Under the pieces are notes generated by a model, which was given only the letters and a program-made list of their open reading frames with translations, was not told the origin of the DNA and did not search any database. 7,847 nt of DNA from Candidatus Omnitrophota bacterium (GTDB taxonomy: Bacteria; Omnitrophota; Omnitrophia; Omnitrophales; Aquincolibacteriaceae), in assembly GCA_023819025.1 (NCBI GenBank), contig JAMWDC010000083.1, positions 1 to 7,847 on the forward strand. Direction: 5' to 3'. The translations under genes and the position numbers were made by a program. Below, one piece after another: positions 1-4,953 of this stretch. The stretch's first letter is position 1. The number at the start of each line of letters is the position of its first letter.

Positions 1-92
1 TTCTGAAACTCTTTTCGGGTGGACTCTAAGGCCTTGTCCATCTTTTTTTGTGTCTCGTCAATGCATTTCCTGATTTCTGGAAGATCTGGCAT
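1..92 (-). CDS. frr: Ribosome recycling factor, N-terminal fragment (cut by window edge)
   Basis: Only the first 30 codons are present; the gene runs off the left edge. RRF acts with EF-G after termination to split the post-termination ribosome and free the mRNA and tRNA. The visible peptide (MPDLPEIRKCIDETQKKMDK, then ALESTRKEF) matches the first long helix of RRF, in particular the M-D-K-A-L-E pattern followed by a basic/aromatic stretch leading to where the RTGRA motif would come. The ATG at 92-90 has a good ribosome binding site, GGGAGG, a few bases upstream. It lies 44 nt behind pyrH, which is the usual order rpsB-tsf-pyrH-frr, and this context strengthens the call considerably. Confidence 0.9.
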   Translation of the reverse strand, partial: MPDLPEIRKCIDETQKKMDKALESTRKEFQ

Positions 93-136
93 GTTAACCT
101 CCCATATTCCTTGATTTCCAAACGCGGCGTTCGGTT

Positions 137-868
137 CTATGAAATACGCGTGCCGATGGTCTCGCCCAAGATTACCCGGCGGATATTTCCGTAGCGGTTC
201 AAATTAAAAACGATAATGGGCAAATGATTGTCCATACAAAGGGTAAAGGCCGTGGCATCCATCACCTCGAGACGGTTCTTCAAAGCATCCAGATAACTCA
301 GACGGTCGAACTTTTGGGCATGCTTGTTTTTGACCGGATCCGAATCATAGACCCCGTCCACTTTGGTGGCTTTCAAAATGGCATCCGCCCCGATTTCGAC
401 GGCCCGGAGTGCGGCAGCGGTATCGGTGGTAAAATAGGGGCTCCCCGTTCCGGACGCAAAAATCACAACCCTCCGCTTCTCAAGATGACGAATGGCACGG
501 CGGCGAATGTAGGGTTCCACCAGTTCATCGATGCGGATCGCGGATTGGACCCGTGTCGGAACATCCATAGCCTCCAGCGAGTCCTGCAGAACCATCGAAT
601 TGATGAGGGTTGCAAGCATACCGATATAATCAGCGGTCGAGCGGTCCATCCCCACTTTCGCGGCCTGCATCCCGCGAAATATATTTCCGCCCCCGATGAC
701 ACAGGCAATGTCCACCCCGAAATCATAGACTTCCTGAATTTGGCGTGCGATGGCGTTGGCAACCTTGGGATCCACCCCGTAGCCCAACTCCCCCTGCAAC
801 GCCTCTCCTGAAAGCTTAAGAACGACACGCCGAAAGGCGGGCTTCCTGATTTTTGATTTCTTCGCCAT
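137..868 (-). CDS. pyrH: UMP kinase (uridylate kinase)
   Basis: This cytoplasmic enzyme phosphorylates UMP to UDP with ATP, a step of pyrimidine nucleotide synthesis. It belongs to the amino-acid-kinase fold and is unrelated to eukaryotic UMP/CMP kinases. The 243-aa length equals the family norm. Visible motifs are KLSGEAL (18-24, phosphate-binding lysine), GGGNIFRG (59-66), the GTGSPYFTTDTAA segment (140-152) that binds UMP, and KATKVDGVYDSDP (166-178), the nucleotide-binding region. The start is constrained: no ATG, GTG or TTG lies in frame between ATG 868 and the upstream tsf gene, and the next Met is residue 67. No clear Shine-Dalgarno sequence precedes it, so translation may depend on coupling to tsf or on the hairpin region 60 nt upstream. 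It is the third gene of the rpsB operon, and no key residue appears to be missing. Confidence 0.97.
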   Translation of the reverse strand: MAKKSKIRKPAFRRVVLKLSGEALQGELGYGVDPKVANAIARQIQEVYDFGVDIACVIGGGNIFRGMQAAKVGMDRSTADYIGMLATLINSMVLQDSLEAMDVPTRVQSAIRIDELVEPYIRRRAIRHLEKRRVVIFASGTGSPYFTTDTAAALRAVEIGADAILKATKVDGVYDSDPVKNKHAQKFDRLSYLDALKNRLEVMDATAFTLCMDNHLPIIVFNLNRYGNIRRVILGETIGTRIS

Positions 869-907
869 GACGAGTTGATTCGGGTGCGAAAACCGGTAAG
901 GACTTTC

Positions 908-928
908 CGACTCGAATGACTCGAGTCG
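908..928 (-). repeat. Perfect inverted repeat (8-bp stem, 5-nt loop) in the tsf-pyrH gap
   Basis: The arms CGACTCGA and TCGAGTCG are exact complements around a 5-nt loop. The element begins at the base directly after the tsf stop codon on the coding (minus) strand. In RNA it would be a compact GC-rich hairpin. It is not followed by a U run, so it is not a typical intrinsic terminator. A role in mRNA processing, 3'-end protection of the rpsB-tsf message, or partial attenuation before pyrH is inference only. Confidence 0.6.
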
Positions 929-1537
929 CTAAATGCTTCCGCCGACTTCAAAGCGCACAAACCGGCGGATCACGATATTTTCTCCAACCTTAGCAATGGT
1001 TTCCGTCAAATAATCCTGAACGGTCCGGGAGTCATCTTTGATGAATCTCTGATTGAGAAGGCAAATGTCTTCGAAACGTTTCGCGAGCTTCCCCTGAACA
1101 ATTTTTTCCTGAACATCTTTAGGTTTCCCTTTGACCTCTTCCAGGAAATTGGCCCTTTCCCGTTCCAGATCGGCTGCGGGGATATCTTCGGCCTTGACAT
1201 ACAAAGGATGAGCGGCCGCCACCTGCATGGCGATATCCCGCGCGAAGGTTTGAAAGAGGCTGTTTTTTGCCACAAAATCCGTTTCGCAATTAATTTCGAT
1301 CAAGACGCCGAGCTTCGCTCCCGTATGGATATAGGAAACAATTTGGCCCTCTTTGGCTTCACGGAGTGATTTCTTCTTTGCAATATCAAGACCTTTCCGG
1401 CGCAGGATTTCCTGGGCCTGTTTCAAATCGCCTTTGGCCTCAACCAGCGCCTGCTTGCAATCGGTCATCCCCGCACTTGTCATCTCCCGAAGCTTGATAA
1501 GATCCGATTTGTTGAAATCTTTGGAAGACGCAATCAT
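929..1537 (-). CDS. tsf: Elongation factor Ts (short form)
   Basis: EF-Ts is the nucleotide exchange factor that releases GDP from EF-Tu. The N-terminal UBA-like domain carries the signature LREMTSAGMTDCKQAL (16-31). The core has INCETDFVAKN (82-92), whose TDFVA loop contacts the EF-Tu G domain, and a C-terminal GKLAKRFEDICLLNQRFIKD (149-168). At 202 aa it is the short type seen in Thermus and many non-proteobacterial phyla, lacking much of the second core subdomain and coiled-coil of the 283-aa E. coli protein. Two ATGs lie close together. The one at 1546 directly abuts the GGAAGGG ribosome binding site, leaving no spacing, while the one at 1537 lies 9 nt behind it, so 1537 is preferred; using 1546 would add three residues (MDR). 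It begins 20 nt after rpsB, as expected for the conserved S2/EF-Ts pair. Confidence 0.96.
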   Translation of the reverse strand: MIASSKDFNKSDLIKLREMTSAGMTDCKQALVEAKGDLKQAQEILRRKGLDIAKKKSLREAKEGQIVSYIHTGAKLGVLIEINCETDFVAKNSLFQTFARDIAMQVAAAHPLYVKAEDIPAADLERERANFLEEVKGKPKDVQEKIVQGKLAKRFEDICLLNQRFIKDDSRTVQDYLTETIAKVGENIVIRRFVRFEVGGSI

Positions 1538-1557
1538 TCTATCCATCCCTTCCGCAT

Positions 1558-2469
1558 CTATTTGGACCGTTCTATTTCTTTCTTGGCGGCCTTTTTGGGT
1601 TTGATTTTGGATTCCTTGTCCTTGGTAATTTGACTGTCTTCAAAAAAGTCTTCGGCAAGTTTTTCCTCCCGAGCCACAGGCATCTCGTCCGGCGATTCTA
1701 TCGTTTCCGGAATACCCGCAGCACCCGCATGGGCCTGATCTTGGCTGACAAAATCCGCTTCGGTGACAGCAGTCTGAATTTGGCTTCGCCCTACATTAAC
1801 CGCTTCAGCCGCTAAATCGCAAAATAACTTGATGGCTCGAATGGCGTCATCGTTGCCCGGGATCGGATAATCCACCAAATCCGGATCACAATTCGTATCC
1901 AGGATCGCGACCACGGCAATCCCTAATTTATGCGCCTCTTGAATCGCAATCTCCTCTTTTTTGGAGTCAATCACAAATATCGCGCTCGGAAGTTTTCGCA
2001 TACTGCGGATCCCCATCAAATTCTTGTTGAGCTTCTCGCGCTCCTTTTTAAGGACCAACACCTCTTTCTTGGTTAGAAATTGAAAATTGCCCTCTTGTTC
2101 TAGGCGATCGATGTTTTCAAGCCGCTGAACAGATTTACGGATCGTCTCAAAATTGGTCAATGTCCCTCCAAGCCAACGTTGATTGACATAAGGCATTTGA
2201 CAGGATTCGGCAGCGCTACGGACCGGTTCCTGAGCTTGTTTTTTGGTCCCAATAAAGAGGAGTTCTTTCCCTTCGCTTGCGGTTCGGGTGAGAAAAGCAA
2301 GAGCTTCTCTTAAGCAGGTAAGCGTAATTTCGAGGTTGATAATATAAATTCCATTGCGTTCCCCAAAAATATACTTCTTCATCTTCGGGTTCCATCGGGA
2401 CGTCTGATGTCCGAAATGGACACCCGCTTCAAGTAATTGTTTGATCGTAACTTCTGACAATTTTGACAT
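1558..2469 (-). CDS. rpsB: 30S ribosomal protein S2 with a C-terminal extension
   Basis: S2 binds late to the head/body junction of the 30S subunit and helps dock S1 in bacteria that have it. The S2 core is plain: EAGVHFGHQTSRWNPKMKKY (14-33), GTKKQAQ (74-80), NQRWLGGTLTNF (96-107) and PGNDDA (204-209). The open frame extends upstream to 2502, but the ATG at 2469 is preferred because AAGGAG stands just before it and the protein then starts MSKLSEVTIKQLLEAGVHFG as in the family. The result is 303 aa, against about 240 for E. coli. The extra 75 residues after the core (229-303) are first acidic and then lysine-rich (KIKPKKAAKKEIERSK), and are probably disordered. It is the first gene of the operon, behind a strong-looking promoter and a structured leader. 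Confidence 0.97.
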   Translation of the reverse strand: MSKLSEVTIKQLLEAGVHFGHQTSRWNPKMKKYIFGERNGIYIINLEITLTCLREALAFLTRTASEGKELLFIGTKKQAQEPVRSAAESCQMPYVNQRWLGGTLTNFETIRKSVQRLENIDRLEQEGNFQFLTKKEVLVLKKEREKLNKNLMGIRSMRKLPSAIFVIDSKKEEIAIQEAHKLGIAVVAILDTNCDPDLVDYPIPGNDDAIRAIKLFCDLAAEAVNVGRSQIQTAVTEADFVSQDQAHAGAAGIPETIESPDEMPVAREEKLAEDFFEDSQITKDKESKIKPKKAAKKEIERSK

Positions 2470-2554
2470 TTTCTCCTTTTCGGTCAACAAGACAGAAAAC
2501 ACCCTTCTTGATAAGGGCCAATTTTTCAGTAAGTGCTTATCAGATCTAAAATTG
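2470..2554 (-). promoter_or_regulatory. rpsB 5' leader with two competing hairpins
   Basis: From the inferred transcription start near 2554 to the rpsB ATG is about 85 nt. On the minus strand TGATAAG (around 2536-2542) can pair with CTTATCA (around 2509-2515). The CTT of that second arm is also part of CCCTT (2513-2517), which can pair with AAGGG (2502-2506) across a 6-nt loop. The two pairings share bases, so they exclude one another. S2 is known in E. coli to autoregulate the rpsB-tsf transcript, so a regulatory leader is plausible, but no match to a named RNA family is claimed. The AAGGAG Shine-Dalgarno sequence lies at the end of this leader. Confidence 0.4.
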
Positions 2555-2560
2555 GGAGGT

Positions 2561-2588
2561 ATTATAACAAAAATCGATCCTGCAACAA
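2561..2588 (-). promoter_or_regulatory. Sigma70-type promoter of the rpsB-tsf-pyrH-frr operon
   Basis: On the minus strand TTGTTG (2588-2583) is followed by 16 nt and a perfect TATAAT (2566-2561). The A/T-rich tandem repeats directly upstream could act as an UP element. The expected start of transcription is near 2554, 85 nt before rpsB. The exact -10 consensus in the right place and orientation makes this the best promoter in the window. Confidence 0.75.
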
Positions 2589-2639
2589 GAACTATTTTCG
2601 AGAACTATTTTCGAGAGATTTTTGAGAATCTATTTTCGA
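2589..2639. repeat. Short tandem repeats between divergent promoters
   Basis: Two perfect head-to-tail copies of GAACTATTTTCGA occupy 2589-2601 and 2602-2614. A degenerate 11-bp unit, GAGATTTTTGA, follows at 2615-2625, and a near-copy, GAATCTATTTTCGA, at 2626-2639. A further weak relative (CATTTTTTCA) follows to about 2651. The first copy abuts the -35 box of the rpsB promoter. Each unit contains a run of four or five A/T bases. The array could be a multi-site protein-binding region, a curved or UP-like activating element, or simple replication slippage; sequence alone does not decide. Confidence 0.75.
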
Positions 2640-2670
2640 AACATTTTTTCAAAACAAAACATCTTTTCCG

Positions 2671-2698
2671 TTGCACGAGGATGAAGAATCGATAGAAT
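2671..2698 (+). promoter_or_regulatory. Putative promoter of the comF-like/lptFG unit
   Basis: TTGCAC (2671-2676), a 16-nt gap and TAGAAT (2693-2698) form a fair sigma70-like promoter on the plus strand. Transcription would be expected to begin around 2705, only about three bases before the ATG at 2708. This would make the comF-like message almost leaderless, and it agrees with the absence of a Shine-Dalgarno sequence there. Confidence 0.45.
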
Positions 2699-2707
2699 AA
2701 CCTCTTT

Positions 2708-3529
2708 ATGAATGGATACTTGGAAGCTTTAATACGACTCATCTATCCTGCCATCTGTGGGGTTTGTGAAAGTCTCCTAGAACTCGGCGAAGAAGGGATC
2801 TGCCGGGCCTGTGAAGAGGGTTTGCGAAATTTAAAATTTCCCTTGGAAGAGACTTCGCTGGATATCCGCTCCGAGTCTCTTGATGAAGGATGGGCACTTT
2901 ATCCTTACGAATCCCCTGTCAAAGAAATCATCGGGGCGATTAAGTTTCTAAAAAAACGCTGGCTGATCCGTATATTCCGGGACGAAATAAAATCTTTTAT
3001 GCTGACCTTGGCCGGAGAAAATGACTATGACTTCCTTGTCCCCATCCCTTTGGATAGAGAAAAGCTGGCAGAACGCGAATTCAACCAGTCAGAACTTATC
3101 AGCCACTTGATTCGACGCACAGGCGGCATACCGGTCCGGACCGATATCCTCCGCAAACGTCACAAGACATCCTCTCAAAGCCTCCTTTCTCGTGAGGAAA
3201 GACGTTTCAATCTCCACGGCGTCTTCGGTGTCTGTAGCCGACGACACATCAATGGGAAATCCATTCTCCTCGTCGACGATATTTACACGACCGGGGCAAC
3301 CGCAGAAGAGGCAGCCCGGACACTTAAGTACCATGGGGCCAAACGGATCGGCCTCTTTGCCTTGGCACGCACCGAGCTCGATGCGGAATCGGAGGCTCCC
3401 ATCGACATCTTCACAAAGCGGAAATTTTCATGCGCGGAACGCAGCACAGGGATTACGAACGCACTGAAAAACTGGAGCCGGGTCGAATCAAACCCGAGAT
3501 GCGCCCCGCAAACGGAGAGGATTTTCTAG
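2708..3529 (+). CDS. ComF/GntX-family phosphoribosyltransferase-like protein
   Basis: Members of this family couple a small zinc ribbon to a type I phosphoribosyltransferase fold. ComF is needed for DNA uptake in competent Bacillus and Haemophilus, while GntX was linked to gluconate use; the reaction is not established. The N terminus has paired cysteines C17/C20 and C32/C35 (CGVC and CRAC) that would bind zinc. REFNQSE (123-129) and Q157...R162..R165..N168..G171.F173 are the typical ComF core. ILLVDDIYTTGAT (186-198) is the PRPP-binding loop. The start is fixed by an in-frame TAG at 2693 with no other start between. There is no Shine-Dalgarno sequence, and a promoter lies just upstream. The 273 aa include a tail of about 52 residues (from 222) beyond the usual C-terminal end, with two further cysteines. 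The stop is one base before the next gene, whose ribosome binding site lies within this gene, so translation of the two is probably coupled. Confidence 0.88.
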   Translation: MNGYLEALIRLIYPAICGVCESLLELGEEGICRACEEGLRNLKFPLEETSLDIRSESLDEGWALYPYESPVKEIIGAIKFLKKRWLIRIFRDEIKSFMLTLAGENDYDFLVPIPLDREKLAEREFNQSELISHLIRRTGGIPVRTDILRKRHKTSSQSLLSREERRFNLHGVFGVCSRRHINGKSILLVDDIYTTGATAEEAARTLKYHGAKRIGLFALARTELDAESEAPIDIFTKRKFSCAERSTGITNALKNWSRVESNPRCAPQTERIF

Positions 3530-3530
3530 C

Positions 3531-4628
3531 ATGAAGGTACTCGATCGATACCTGATGCGGGAATTATTCTTCCCGATTCTCTTTACCAGCCTTGTGCTTG
3601 TTTTTATGATCCTTATCGCGGATTTGTTCGATAATCTCGACGATATCCTGCGCAACCGCGTCCCTTTGGGAATCGTGTTCCGGTACTATGCGGCTCTTAT
3701 CCCTTTCGCTTTTGTCCAAACGATTGCTTGGGCTTCGTGGCTGGGGACTCTCTTCCTTTTGGTGAATTTCGGCTTTCATAACGAAACCACCGCCATGAAA
3801 GTGACCGGCTTAAAAATTACCGTGATCATCCGTCCGATTTTGTTCTTGGGATTTCTCATTGGGATCGGAACCTTTTTTGTGTCCGATCGAATCCTGCCTC
3901 GGTCTTACCGAATCGCAAGCGACCTGAGGGAGATGTATATTGAGCGAAAAAAAGAAATCGCCAAAGAGAAAACGTTCGATAATGTCACCTATTATGCGGA
4001 TGCTAACCGAATCTATTATTTTCGGAAATTCCTTCCCGCCCGTGGCAAGGTCCAAGACGTCATCATCCTTGATTTTGATAAAGCAAAACGGAATACCCGG
4101 CAAAAGACCATTGCCAGTCAGGGGATCTGGAAAAAGTCCTCTTGGGAATTTGAAGGCGTCACGGAATACGAAATGGACTCCCGCGGGCGAATTCTGGGTG
4201 AACCCCGTCAAATCCCTAAGAAGACGTATCCGGACATTAAGATCACTCCCCGCGATATCCTGAATGCCACAAGCGATGTGAACTTTCTTTCTTATCGTGA
4301 ACTCAAGAACCTAATCCGCCAACTGGAGGAAAACGGCGCAAGAATTTATACGGAGGCAGTGGATCTTCATTACCGGCTTGCGGCGCCGTGGCAGGGTCTG
4401 ATCATGATGCTCATCACAATCCCCTTACTGGCCAAAACGGCAAATCGAAAGGTAATCGCCTTTAACGTACTGATTTGCGTGGCGCTTGTCTTTATTTATC
4501 ACGTGATGGGGGCCGTCATGATCGCGCTGGGCAAAGCGGGAAAAATCCTGCCCTTCCTGAGCGCCTGGGGAAATACCATCCTTTTTGCGTTGGGTTCGTT
4601 TGCAACGATCGACCGCGCGGACTACTAA
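3531..4628 (+). CDS. LptF/LptG-family (YjgP/YjgQ) LPS export permease
   Basis: LptF and LptG form the inner-membrane channel which, with the LptB ATPase, extracts lipopolysaccharide and pushes it onto the LptC-LptA bridge to the outer membrane. The 365-aa protein has the family layout: one membrane helix near 14-33, two more at about 54-80 and 97-118, a periplasmic beta-rich domain from about 120 to 275, then three helices at about 285-302, 308-333 and 338-358. The motif NETTAMKVTGLK (84-95) matches the conserved NSEL-TAM-x-ASG-type cytoplasmic loop, and the N-terminal LDRY is common to the family. LptF and LptG cannot be separated safely; the VLDRY start leans to LptG. GGAGAGG lies 10 nt before the ATG. 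Only one member is visible here, so a partner must be elsewhere if the usual heterodimer is made. Confidence 0.93.
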   Translation: MKVLDRYLMRELFFPILFTSLVLVFMILIADLFDNLDDILRNRVPLGIVFRYYAALIPFAFVQTIAWASWLGTLFLLVNFGFHNETTAMKVTGLKITVIIRPILFLGFLIGIGTFFVSDRILPRSYRIASDLREMYIERKKEIAKEKTFDNVTYYADANRIYYFRKFLPARGKVQDVIILDFDKAKRNTRQKTIASQGIWKKSSWEFEGVTEYEMDSRGRILGEPRQIPKKTYPDIKITPRDILNATSDVNFLSYRELKNLIRQLEENGARIYTEAVDLHYRLAAPWQGLIMMLITIPLLAKTANRKVIAFNVLICVALVFIYHVMGAVMIALGKAGKILPFLSAWGNTILFALGSFATIDRADY

Positions 4629-4629
4629 T

Positions 4630-4690
4630 ACTGGAACAGACACCTGTGGATCGTAACCCTATTACAAAAATAGATCTCTGTTCCAGTTTT
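4630..4690 (+). terminator. Intrinsic terminator-like inverted repeat between convergent genes
   Basis: The 11-bp arms ACTGGAACAGA (4630-4640) and TCTGTTCCAGT (4677-4687) are perfect complements. The second arm runs into TTTT (4687-4690). The repeat begins two bases after the permease stop codon. The 36-nt loop is unusually long for an intrinsic terminator, but contains a small GTAA/TTAC inner pairing that could shorten it. On the opposite strand the same hairpin stands right behind the short exported protein, but without a T run, so it may protect or weakly terminate that message. Confidence 0.7.
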
Positions 4691-4953
4691 CATTGCCCTT
4701 CGTGAAATTCGCCGTCAAGACCTTCAAACGGAAGTTCGGCAAGCTTATTCATTTCAGGGGGGGCAGGCATCTTTTCGAGACTTTGGGCCAGGGACTTCAT
4801 CTGCCGGAGGATGGCCTGCCGGTTTTCGACCGAACCATTTCCGACGGGTGGTTTGGCCGATTCATTTTCTCCGCCACACGCGAGCGGCACGTAGACACAA
4901 CCCAGATAAAAAATGAGGGCAACCCGCAGAAAAAGTTTAAATCTTCGTGCCAT
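4690..4953 (-). CDS. Short putative exported protein or lipoprotein of unknown function
   Basis: I do not recognise this 87-aa protein. Its N terminus looks like a secretion signal: basic MARRFK, then a hydrophobic stretch to about residue 24, then PLAC followed by GGENES. C26 would be the lipidated cysteine, although Pro at -3 makes the lipobox non-canonical. The mature part is short, with a possible amphipathic helix (about 44-60, RQAILRQMKSLAQSLEKM) and a Pro-rich end. Its ATG lies inside glgC, overlapping the last 17 bases in another frame, and no strong ribosome binding site is visible, so it would rely on translational coupling. It is the last gene of the operon and ends at the inverted repeat. 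The overlap makes a spurious call possible, but the signal-like start argues for a real gene. Confidence 0.6.
   Translation of the reverse strand: MARRFKLFLRVALIFYLGCVYVPLACGGENESAKPPVGNGSVENRQAILRQMKSLAQSLEKMPAPPEMNKLAELPFEGLDGEFHEGQ

Noticed and set aside
121..131. Small palindrome AACGCGGCGTT between pyrH and frr
   Set aside because: The arms are 5 bp with a 1-base centre, too short to form a useful hairpin and without a T run. Chance is the simplest explanation.
224..811. A 195-codon open frame on the plus strand
   Set aside because: It lies wholly opposite pyrH, whose motifs are unmistakable. The translation has no recognisable domain and there is no ribosome binding site.
2470..2502. 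Eleven extra N-terminal residues for S2 (start at 2502)
   Set aside because: The ATG at 2469 has AAGGAG directly upstream and gives the standard S2 N terminus. The extra stretch would translate the ribosome binding site region.
2589..2639. CRISPR-like array
   Set aside because: The units are only 11-14 bp, directly adjacent and without spacers. No cas genes are nearby.
2441..2695. An 84-codon plus-strand open frame before the comF-like gene
   Set aside because: It runs through the rpsB leader, promoter and tandem repeats and yields a low-complexity Phe/Lys-rich peptide without homology to anything I recognise.
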